A stretch of 64,000 nucleotides of DNA from Asterochloris sp. CNOR1 (lineage: Eukaryota > Chlorophyta > Trebouxiophyceae > Trebouxiales > Trebouxiaceae): the NCBI GenBank assembly GCA_963969365.1, contig OZ017750.1, positions 3,534,001-3,598,000 on the forward strand, read 5' to 3'. The first letter of the stretch is position 1; every line of letters begins with the position of its first letter. Below the pieces are notes generated by a model. It searched no databases and was not told where the DNA came from. It saw only the letters and a list, made by a program, of their open reading frames with translations. Made by a program: the position numbers and the translations under genes. Below, piece after piece: positions 45,339 to 54,961 of this stretch.

Positions 45339-48063
45339 ATGGCCGTGCTCCATGGGGCCTGTGCTTGTCTGATGCTGATGATGGCAGCAGTTGCTAATGG
45401 TCAGAAGCCGGGGGACCTCAACCCAGTGAGCCATCTGGATAAGGCCTGGCAGGGCCGGTCAGCCTGGCTCATGCAGCTTGTTTGTCGCAGAAGACTGCCC
45501 GTGCTGCTGGGAACAGGAAGGCCCTGGGCATCACAAACACAAACGGCAGTGTCTGGCTATGCAGCTGTCTCTACATAGTCAGGGCTCCAACCTGCCGTCT
45601 TCTGCTTACAGGCTCCAGCCCCATCAACAGAGTGCGAGGCATACTGGGGTGGGCAGATGAGCCCCGAACTCCATGAGGGGTAAGAGCTGTGCGAAGGTGG
45701 CTGAATAAGACCCTTGGGTCCACCTGATCCACGACACATGCATGACTCGCGTCTCACATGTTGGTCTGTAGCAAGACTAGTTCCTTTCGCAGCACCATGA
45801 CAGAGCTACAAGCTGCAAGGCTAAATGGGCCAAATTTGGTGCTCTGCAGGCCCTACTACCTTGAGGAAAACCTGCTGAGATCCAACATCACTGAGAGGGA
45901 GGTGGGGCTTGGTTAATCCCAGTGCCCAGTAGCATCAAATCTTTTCAGTCAAAAGCTAGCCTCATGCACCATGATACATGAGAACAATGCTTAGCTGCTG
46001 TATGGAAAGCGGGGGCTGCGACACTGTTGATGCCTGTGCTGTGGCCCTTCACTTCTCAACCAGCAGAGGAGTCTTCTCTTATATTGCTGTGCAGCCTGGC
46101 GTCCCGCTGGAGCTGCGCATTACAGTGCTGGACAAGGACTGCCGTCCCTTGAATGGCACCTTCGTTGACATCTGGTCTTGCAATAGCACTGGAGTGTACT
46201 CAGGGTGGGTCCTAGCAACTTCAGGCAGGCTTCTCTGCCAGAGCTTCCCAAAAGGCAGTAGCAATACTGCTGGGCTCCTGCACACATTCTGAGGGCTGCC
46301 ATGATGCCTGGGCAGCCTGCCAAAGCTGGTGATCACAATTGCCGCAGGTACACGATGCCATCTGGGCACCATCCCAAAGGCGGGAAGGGCGGTCCACGTG
46401 GTGGTCTGCTGCCCTTAGAAGACCCTCAGGAAGCTGACGGCAAGGCTCTTACCTGCCTGACACAAAAGTTGTTGACAGTGTGACTCCACAGTGTGTTTGT
46501 GACTGTGCCTTTGGCTTGATGGTGCAAGGACTGTGCGCGTTGTCATGGCTGTGACAGCTCTGGTCAGTACTGTTGTGATGCTGACCAGTGGCTGCAGTGT
46601 GCTTGCTGCTTGAGAATTTGCTGAAGACGCACCAGCCTCTGCAGTCAGGTGTTGACGCCCCTGCTGCACACTTCCAGCGTCAATGCAGTGCGTTGCCTAG
46701 TGCTGTGACGGGCTGCAGGAACCGACATGGCTCGGCCACGACCACCACACCCACCACATCCACGTCCACCGCACCCACCACATCCACCCCACCCGAAGAA
46801 GAGTAACAATCTGACTTTTCTGCGTGGCACAGTCATCTCAGACTCAAAGGGTCTGGCCGTCTTTCAAACCATCGTGCCTGGGTGGTACCCAGGTAAGGAG
46901 GGCGTGTTCAGCAACAACCTCTTCTGTGACGGCAGCATGCACGCAGCCGCATGGCCTGACAAACCAGCACTTCAGCCTGTCTGTAGCCTTTGCGTCAGGG
47001 AGCTCAGGAGCTATGTCCTGGTCCCTGGGTCAAGTCAGCGATGTGCTGAGGCCCTGCTGTGGTTGCAGGGCGGGCTGTGCACATTCATGTCAAGGTGGGG
47101 GCAGTCATCAAGTCTGCCGCCCATGCAGAGAATGTCACTCTGCGACTGACTGGGCACCTGCAGCCTGGCCTGCACCAGTTGACCAGTTGACGTTTGTGCA
47201 GCCTCGTGCAAGTCATCTTGTGCTGCAGATACATGTGCCCTACAATACCAGCACCAACACCACCGAGGAGTATCAGGTCAGACTTAAGGGTTGAGTTGCA
47301 CAGCAAAGCAACTACACGGTGCATGCAGCAGCAGTACCATCCAGGCTGGGCCAAGCTTGCTGCAACCTCACGTGTGACACTGTGGCACGCTGAGCTCATG
47401 CTGCTGCAGGACTCTCATGTAGTCCACACTGGGCAGTTCTTCATGCCAGAGCCTGTGCTGAGTGCTGTTGAGGTCATGGAGCCATACGTGCAGCACAATG
47501 GGACAGCCAGGGTCCGCAATGCACACGTGAGCAGCTAAGCACGCAAGATGCACAAGGGAAGGCAGAGAGATGCTTCATGTTTGCTTGTAGAGCTACTGCA
47601 GAGGGGTGCCCCAAAGACAGCCTAGCCGGAAGCTATTGATCGGCAGCACATAGACTCAGCAAGCCTTGGGTTCCAAGCCACGGCATCTGCTCTTTCAGCT
47701 GCTGGTCTGGGGCACTCCTTGCCCTTTGAAATGGATTTGGGCACTGCCAACTGTGGCCTGCCAGCTGACACCGTCATAACTGTCACTTTCATCTGTCTCC
47801 TGCCAAATGTTACAATGAAGCTCTCCTTGCAGGACATGGACTACCGTGGTGATGTCCGCCAATTGTTGAGTCTGTCAGAGGTCCATGCAGGCAACATCTC
47901 AGCAGGGCTCATTGCTGACATTATTGCTGTGGTCAATCCCAAGGCAACATACAGGGCGGCTGCCGAAGACGTCTCTGCCTCCAGTTTTGAGGCAGTTGAT
48001 GGCAATAGTTTTGTCATCATTGGAGCTGATGGCGCACGTGCACTGCAGCTTGAGGCCTGGTGA
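45339..48063 (+). CDS. Secreted intradiol ring-cleavage dioxygenase-like protein
   Basis: Exon 1 (45339-45425) encodes a signal peptide (HGACACLMLMMAAVANG). Later exons carry the intradiol dioxygenase fold: PYYLEENLLRSNI (45850-45901), GVPLELRITVLDKDCRPLNG then VDIWSCNSTGVYSG (46095-46204), LTFLRGTVISDSKGLAVFQ with PGWYPG (to about 46895), GRAVHIHVKVG (from 47069), VHTGQFFMPEPVL (47410-47526) and a C-terminal exon 47833-48063. Conserved iron ligands of the family are visible: Tyr in GVYS and GWYPG, and the two His of HIHV. This subfamily, common in fungi and some algae, is mostly uncharacterised; catechol-type substrates are inferred. Exons between 45425 and 45850, and around the Pro/His-rich stretch at 46.72-46.80 kb, are not settled. 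A TGTAA lies 139 bp after the stop. Confidence 0.8.
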
Positions 48064-48201
48064 CGCGTCCACATGGCCACGCTCTGTGCCTACTAAATTT
48101 GGCCTCAACAGCAATATTGCATCAATGTGAAATCTGTACATATATATGTATTGGGTTTGAGGAGACAATCAAGGCCTGCCCACGCAAAGCATCCAGGCCA
48201 T

Positions 48202-48206
48202 TGTAA
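48202..48206 (+). terminator. Candidate TGTAA polyadenylation signal, dioxygenase-like gene
   Basis: TGTAA lies about 140 bp downstream of the stop at 48063, a typical distance for chlorophyte 3' ends. Confidence 0.5.
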
Positions 48207-48278
48207 AGTGATGGTGAAAGCGTAGCAATGACAGGGCGATACATATCATGGCCAAGTACGCTGCAACCTCAGGCAGCC

Positions 48279-48283
48279 TTACA
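48279..48283 (-). terminator. Candidate TGTAA polyadenylation signal for the SDR gene
   Basis: TTACA on the plus strand is TGTAA on the minus strand, 325 bp after the SDR stop. It lies close to the opposing signal of the convergent gene. Confidence 0.35.
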
Positions 48284-48605
48284 TCTCCAATCGTCACTAC
48301 TTGATGCTCAGGCTACCAGTACAAATAAATTCAGATTTCAAAGCAACAGACCTTACCTGCTGCCCACTTTGAAGGTGTCATCAGCAAGGTGACACAAATT
48401 AGCAGAGCTGCAAGGGCTCACCATGTTATATGACACATGCTTTCATTCATTGCTTGCAACGCAATGGTGCTATCTGCCAGAGTAAGCAGAGACATTGGGC
48501 CACGTCTTGAGCTGCCAGTCACACAACACAAGGTGTCTTCCAGAGTGTGCTTCCAGTGCACATCAGACATGCAAAGGCAACTAGTTACTGACTGGCTAGT
48601 GGAGA

Positions 48606-50128
48606 CTACCAGGGGTACTTCTCGCCCTGGTGGCCACAGAATAGGCCGCTGTCCTCCAGCTTGAGCTCCTCAATGACCTTTAGTTGCTGAGTCACAGAGA
48701 CAGCAGGCTTCATGGCCCATTCCTCCATCTCTTTGTTGCCCTTGCGCACGTCAGCATTCAAATCAGTAGCCACGAAGCCAGGGCACAAGGAGATGACTGT
48801 CATGTCCTGCAGCCTGCGTGCGAAGGTACCATTGTAATGGATATACGTGCCCATGTAGTTTGGTAATGTGAACACTGGCTTCCATATGTTCATGTGCAAA
48901 GCAACGCAGCACATCCTGAGGCACAGCAGCATTGCATCACTCTGCATATGCAGGCCTGACTCACTCATTGGAAAAAATTGAAGTTGGCATATTCAGACAG
49001 GACTTGCTGTTTCGATAGGGAACGGCTACTTTGAACTGCAGCAAGCAGCAGGCGTCAATGAGGCTCACTCCTGAACACGCAAGCTGAAAGGTGGGGACGG
49101 CTACGACACCTGAAATGCAGGCCCAAGCAGTGCTGTAGGCTAGCCTGGCTCATCAGGAACTCTTGTAGCATCCACCTGTGGCTCACCATCGGATTGTTTC
49201 TGTCTTCCCGACACCTGGTGAGGGACCCTGTCATGCTGGAGATGTTGACGATTTTGGGGCGCACGCTGCTCTTGCGCAGCAGCGGCAAGAAGTGCTTTGT
49301 CACCAGCATAGGCCCCACCACATTGACCCTCAGCACCTCCAAGTAATCCTCTGCCTCGCTGTAGCAGGCATTGCACAGCTGACAGAGGACAAAAAATGCC
49401 TGATGCCACAGGTGGAGTCCAACTGCCACACAAGCAGCTGACAAGTGTCGCCATGAAAATGCCACTACCAGGGTGCTCAAGGTCAATGTTGCCCAATCAG
49501 AACCTGTGTCGCCAGCTGGCATGTGTCACGGGCAGCAAAACCGCCCAGTCTCAGCTCCTCAAGGTGGGTGCAGGAGCAACTGGCAGAGGTGCTCACAGTG
49601 ACAGGACCTCACGTTTGTGATGCTAGCTTGAGTGGCCACGTAGTCCCTGCAGGGAGACCTGTGCAGGCGTGACAGGGGTTTTGGTGGCACACTGACGCAT
49701 CGCTTCAAGGCCAAAGCTGTTGCCAGGTTGCAACCCACCTGCATTGTTGATGAGGACATCAATGCCATGGGGGCAGAGCTTGACAGCTTCCGCTGCTGCA
49801 GCCTGCACAGGCATTGCAGGGCTGAGACTGTTTCCTTATGTCAGGCTGCTTCTGATGGTGCAATCGGAGGCTTCTGTATGATGCACTTACGGGCACAGCC
49901 AGAACACAACAGGTGCTTTGCCTCTATGCTCTTCTCATCGGTGACGTCCAGCGTCAAGAGGTGCAGCTGCCCAGGGTGCTCTTTGGCCAGCTGCTGCAGC
50001 TCTGTAGCCTTGCTGGGTGTCCTGCAAGCTGCCAGCACTGTGCATCCTGCCTGCACTGCCTGCCTGGTGTGCTCTTGTCCAATGCCCCTGGATGCACCAG
50101 TCACTAGCCAGACTGGTGGTGGGGCCAT
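48606..50128 (-). CDS. Short-chain dehydrogenase/reductase (SDR)
   Basis: A classical SDR, an NAD(P)-dependent oxidoreductase of unknown substrate. Exon 1 (50128-49922) begins MAPPPVWLVTGASRGIG, with the TGxxxGIG cofactor motif and the LDVTD motif. Exon 2 (49802-49739) ends DVLINNAG. An exon at about 49366-49210 reads DYLEVLRVNVVGPML and IVNISSMTG (catalytic Ser). Exon 49035-48965 holds the catalytic YRNSK. The last exon (48813-48606) reads TVISLCPGFVATDLN and ends KYPW. Intron 1 appears to use a GC donor (GAG|gcaaag). The phases between exons 2, 3 and 4 do not agree as drawn, so a small exon, an alternative splice site or a base error is still hidden there. The gene is convergent with the dioxygenase-like gene and divergent from the oxalate decarboxylase, whose start is 165 bp away. 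Confidence 0.85.
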
Positions 50129-50293
50129 TGATCAGATCACTCTTGCGGACACAAGGCCCCTCAGGACGTTTCCAAGTGTGAGGTTGTTTAGGGTTAGATG
50201 CAAACAATGAAGATCAGGGATCTACCAAATTCAAAGTTCTCTCAGCACGTGTCCGATCGGATCACCGGCAGGGGGCAGTCCCCCAAGCATTCG

Positions 50294-53200
50294 ATGGCAA
50301 AGTTATGGCCATCAAGCATCCTCAGTCTTCTCATCTGCACCATGCCAGCCATGGGCTTGCAGAGCAATGCTCAGCGATCCACGGTGATACCACCACCAAC
50401 TCCCAGGCCTGGACAGGCAAGTCACACCCTCAGATATGAGTTTGTGTGCATGTCAGCTGAGTCTTCGGCCATGTATGCTGACAAATGAATGCATGTGTTC
50501 CACCTGCAGAACACAAAGAACATTACATACGCTCTCTCCCGGCAGCCCTGGTACGAGTATGCAGGAGGCTGGGCCAAGTTTGCCAGTGTCCAAGAATTTC
50601 CCTACAGCAGCAAAATTTCAGGCAGCCTGGTTGAGCTGAAGCCCGGCGGCCTGCGCGAGCTCCACTGGCATGTGCCCAACGAGTGGGCAATAGTCATCAA
50701 TGGCACCTGCAGGTGCGGCCAGTCACATGAGGCTCAATCATTGCAGTCGACCTGGCAGCAGCTGCAAGGGAATTAGGCAAGGGGGTTTGCAAACTGGGTG
50801 GATGATAATGGCTACCAGCTGCCATTTTGTGATGTGCCCTTGCTGGCAACCCAGGCCCCAGTTGCCATTCTAGCCTCCAACCGCCTGTGTTGCAGGAGCC
50901 TGTTGGCATTGAGCAGCCAGATGTGCAGTTTGACTTCCGTTTGCAGCAATTTGTACCTGCCTGTTGCTGCAGGGCCACCATAGTAGAGCAGGGGGCAGGC
51001 CGTGAAGTGGACAGCTGGGATTTCCATGTTGGGGACGTCTGGTGGGCCTCTGCTTCACCTTTATTGCGCACCTCAGGCTGCATGAGAGCGTCCCATGCAT
51101 TGACAGCAAGCACTTCCTGCATGCACGCCCTGCACCCCTGATGCCCACCTCCGGGCTGTTGGTGCTGTATTGTCACTGGACCCCTGAAACCCTAAACCCC
51201 TGAACCCAATGATAGTAATGCAGCTGCTGTTCAGGCCCATGTGTACCCAGTAGTGCCTTGTGCATGCCAGGGCATCAACACAAAGCCAGGTTGCACGGCA
51301 CAGCACAGCAACCCCTCACACTGGTATCTGGGGTGCTGTAACTCCACTTTCAGCGTTCAGCCTCATCCCCTGCACCACATGCCATGGTCTGCTGCATGAC
51401 GGCCATGCCCCTTCCCTCCACTTTCATACTTCACACAAACCCCTGCACCACATGACATGATCAGGTGCATGATGATGCCCCTTGCCTCCACATCCAGAAC
51501 ACATCAACAGCCCTGCACCACATGAACTGATTAGCTGCGTTATGGTCATGCCCCTCGCCTGCAGCACAGGTACTTCCCCAGCAACCTAGGGCACGCAGTC
51601 CTCGGGCTTGAGGCTGGCTGTACCTTTGTAGCTGGCTATGATGATGGTGACTTCGATGAGCCGTCCACCGCATTTGGGCTGGGCAACTGGCTGACAACAG
51701 CGCCACCCAAGATTGTGGCCCAGGTACGCTGCTTGCCTGCTATTCAAGTCTTGACAGGACAATGTCCACAGCCCATATTGATATTTGTTTCCCTGCCATG
51801 TCTACCCTTGAGTGTATCGTTGCCTGCCATCCTGTCCTGACATATCTATGTGTCTGGCAGTTTCTGGCAGAAAACCACTCGACTGAGACCCTTCTTGATG
51901 CCATGGGGATGGCAAGGCTTGTCCTGCCCTCGTCTGTAGCACATATGTCATGCAGCCCCAGATCCAGCTTTCCAATTGCAGGGCCACCTCAGCTGTCCAT
52001 CCGTGGTCAGAAACAGGTGCCGGTGGTGTTTGACTTCTTGCTCATGCACGCTTTCCTGGCACTGCAGGGCTTGGGCGTGTCGGAGGAGGCGGTGCTCCAG
52101 CTCACCGCCAACACGAACCCCTTCATTGCACAGGGCAGCCTGGCAGAGCTGACAGCAGGGCAAGGGGAGCCTGGCCCCATCCTGGCAGCTGGCGCCGCCA
52201 AGCTGCAGCCGCCGCATGTCGCCAGGCTCCACCACCGGTACCCACTGGGCAGGGGTGGCCATGTTGAGGTAGGTTCAGCCGCCGCATGTCGCCAGGCTCT
52301 TTCACAGGTACCCGCTAGGCAGGAGCGGCCATGTGGAGGTGGGCTCAGCCGCCGCATGTCATCAGGCTCCCCTACCCGTACCCACTGGGCAGGGGTGGCC
52401 ATGTTGAACTGGGTTTGAGGCACCTGTGCTGGTGTTGACTGGCTGCTCCAGCTTTGATGGCATTAGCAAGTATCTTGGCCACTCCATTGCTGAGGGTGCA
52501 AGCTGAACCTGTGCTTCTAAGCGTTGTGTTTCCCTGACATTGAAAGCGTCCAATGCCAGCTGCTTGGCATGTACTGTCGTGCCTGCTGCTGCCAGATGCA
52601 GGGCTTGCAGGTACATCTGCTTGACCTGCAGGTGCAGACATCAGGAGGCACTGTGCTCAAGGCAGCTGCCGTGGACTTTCCAATCTCACAGGAGATGGCT
52701 GGTGCGCTGGTGCGGTTTCAACCTGGCGCACTGCGGCAGGCAAGCTCATCACTTTTCCTGCGGAGGTTCAGACCGTTGCTGACGCTAGGCATGTGGCTTC
52801 TTGTCATGCTGTGCCTTGATTGCCTGTGTGGTGTACAAGCGCAGACGCTCTGCAGTGTCTGCTGTGGAACCGCATCCCATGATTCTGCCTGAACTGCAGT
52901 CAATATTGTGAGCTGTCCTTAGTTTATAAAGAAAAGCTTGACAGCTTCCCTCCCATACAACTGCCAAGTCTGTCGTGCACCTTTGAGCTGCCCTTGCCTC
53001 ACTGCAGCTCCACTGGCACCCCACCATGGACGAGTGGCAGTATCTGATCAATGGCACCATGACTGCGGGCACCTTCAATGGGCCAGGCCAAGTGTCAGGC
53101 CCAGCAACACTCCATGCAGGCGATCTGGGCTATGCACCCCGAGGCAGCGCCCACTGGTTGCACAATGAGGGTGAGGCACCTGCCTCACTGTGACGACAGC

Positions 53201-53839
53201 GTTGGCTTGTACACATGCTGAATTGACTCTACACCCAAGAGCATGTATCTGTTCAATGCTGAGGTGATCCATTCAGTGGTGGGCCCACTACCTCTGCTGA
53301 GGCTGGACCTGCTTGAGAGGACAGGCTTGGTGCTCCGGTCTGCCTCCATGCAGCTGCTGATGGGAATGTCTGCAGCTGGCTTGCCCAATGCCGCAACAGC
53401 ATTCCGCGCCTCAGCCTGTGCCAATGCAGCCCATCACTAACCAGTGCCTGAACTCTTCAGTCATGTCCCTTGACAACTGCTGCTGTGCTGCAGACCCCAA
53501 GAGGGATGCGTGGATGGTGCTGATATTCAACAGTGGCTCCTTCACAGGTGAGTGTGCTTGTTGTGTGTCAGGCTTGACTCTCATTTCACAGACATAGAAC
53601 CCTTGTTGAGCAGCTATGGTATGCAGCAAGAACAGCGTTATACTGTGGATGCAGATGTGGAGGTCACCAACTGGATGGGCGCTCTGCCTGCAGACTACAC
53701 CGCACTGAGCCTCAATGCTACCCTGGAGTTTGTTGCAGAGGTTGACCTGGAGCGTAAAGGCATGGTGGCAGGAAGCCCTGACATTGCAGCTCAGAGGTGC
53801 CGCTTGTGCATGCAGCAGCTTGAGCTCCAAGCAATCTGA
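50294..53839 (+). CDS. Secreted bicupin oxalate decarboxylase, 440 aa
   Basis: Oxalate decarboxylase (oxalate to formate and CO2, Mn-dependent). Nine exons sum in frame to 440 residues: 50294-50416, 50510-50712, 50973-51041, 51570-51723, 52068-52268, 52632-52739, 53008-53170, 53494-53547, 53592-53839. A signal peptide (PSSILSLLICTMPAMG) suggests secretion. Cupin 1 has ELHWHVPNEWAIVINGT, DFHVGDVWYFP and NLGHAVLGLE; cupin 2 has LHWHPTMDEWQYLINGT, AGDLGYAPRGSAHW, so both Mn sites look complete. DEPST aligns with the SENST lid of the Bacillus enzyme and keeps its key Glu. Two introns use GC donors (CAG|gcaagt at 50416; CAG|gcaagc at 52739). Introns 3 and 5 carry tandem copies of splice-site regions. 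Divergent from the SDR gene. The C-terminal exon is longer than usual and poorly conserved. Confidence 0.9.
51367..51569. repeat. Three tandem copies ending at a splice acceptor
   Basis: Units of about 70 bp starting CCCTGCACCACATG at 51367, 51441 and 51511, each with CATGCCCCTT/GCCTCCAC-type ends. The last copy ends exactly at the acceptor of the exon at 51570, so the repeat spans the pyrimidine tract and branch region. Confidence 0.85.
52209..52418. repeat. Three 70-bp tandem copies across an exon 3' edge and donor
   Basis: Units begin at 52209, 52279 and 52349 (CCGCCGCATGTC-CAGGCTC, then GGTACCC-CT-GGCAGG, then GCCATGT). The first two carry usable donors (GAG|gtaggt at 52268; GAG|gtgggc at 52338); the third does not. 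The first copy is coding; use of the second donor would add about 23 residues in frame only if no stop intervenes (the joining frame reads a stop-free path only partly by eye). Confidence 0.85.
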
Positions 53840-54961
53840 GCATGTGCCAAATAGCTATTCCAGACAGCACTGTGGGCAGCAATGCTTGGGGCTGGTATGG
53901 GCCAAGGCCTTGAGCTTGACCAGGTTTGGCGGTTGAGCGTGCTGGTGGACTGCAGCCAATTGGCATTGCAATGGGCTGCAACACCCCTCCCTGGCATCTT
54001 CTTCTGCATTGCTGACACATACATCAATGGCTGCATGGGGACCAACCCCAAAAGATCTGGCCACCCTCACCATTGCCCCCTCCTGGCTGCCATGGTGTCT
54101 CAGTGCAGCATCAGCAGAATATCCATGAAGCAGCTTCTTGGCACCCAGCCAAGCATGGCCTGTGCATTGACAATTTTGCATATGGCCTGTGCAACAACGA
54201 TTGTTGTAAAGCCGAAACTAATTTTGATTGCTCAGTAAATCAGAGCACCATGCACCTATATACTACTGAATTGACCTTTCATTTTGAGTTAGAGCAAAGG
54301 GTGTAGGGCGGAGCCTGACATGAACATGAAGGCAAGAGCCTTGCGCCCAAGCGCATCTGGCCCCAGCTAATGAAGATCATTGTTCTGCTGGGGTGATCAG
54401 ACACTGGCTTTGCCAGCAGCAGGATGCGGAAAATATCTATAAGCCAGACACCTCACCAGGGCAGACCTGCTGGAGTGCCACAAAGCAGAGAGTCTGGCCA
54501 AGCTGGACGTCTTCCTCAAAGGAGCCTGTCGTGTGTCTGGCCAACCACATCTCTAAGCACAAGGTCCAACGCACTACCAGCACACATGCAGACACTAGAG
54601 CCTTCTGAAAGGGCTTCTACCATTGGCTGCCTACCAAAACAACATCAAAGCTCCAGGTACCTGCAGTTGCCTTCTGCAATCTTCTCAGCAGCTGCGGAGT
54701 GACGCCAGACCTGCAATTCTCTTGTGCTCTTAGCCATGCGCCTTGACCCCATGGTGGAGCGCAACAAGCAGCGCATAACATATGGAGGTGCAGCACCAAA
54801 CATCTGGCAGGATAAGCTGATAGCTGCAGGCAACATGACATGCTGGGACAGCCTCTTGAACCCTGCAAATAAATTTCAGCTTGAGGTTGCTATGGCATAG
54901 AAGCGGGGAAGCAGGCACAAAATGATAAAATGACGGGCACACAGCAGACAGGCAGAATATT
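53840..54961. other. Convergent intergenic stretch
   Basis: About 1.1 kb between the 3' ends of the oxalate decarboxylase and DBR1. A TGTAA at 54205-54209 is the likely 3' end of the former. No exon-like content is seen; open frames here are short and lack splice sites. Confidence 0.5.

Noticed and set aside
46588-46806. Thr/Pro-rich mucin-like frame (TTTPTTSTSTAPTTS)
   Set aside because: It ends in a stop before the dioxygenase core. The frame that continues into LTFLRGT reads Pro/His instead, and the stretch may be partly intronic.
51186-51206. CCCTAAA telomere-like motifs here and at about 12881 and 15352
   Set aside because: Each is a single or partial unit, not an array. Isolated seven-base matches are expected by chance in 64 kb.
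53855-54238. Open frames of over 100 codons on both strands after the oxalate decarboxylase
   Set aside because: No splice sites, no recognisable domains and no codon pattern distinguish them. GC-rich sequence gives such frames freely.
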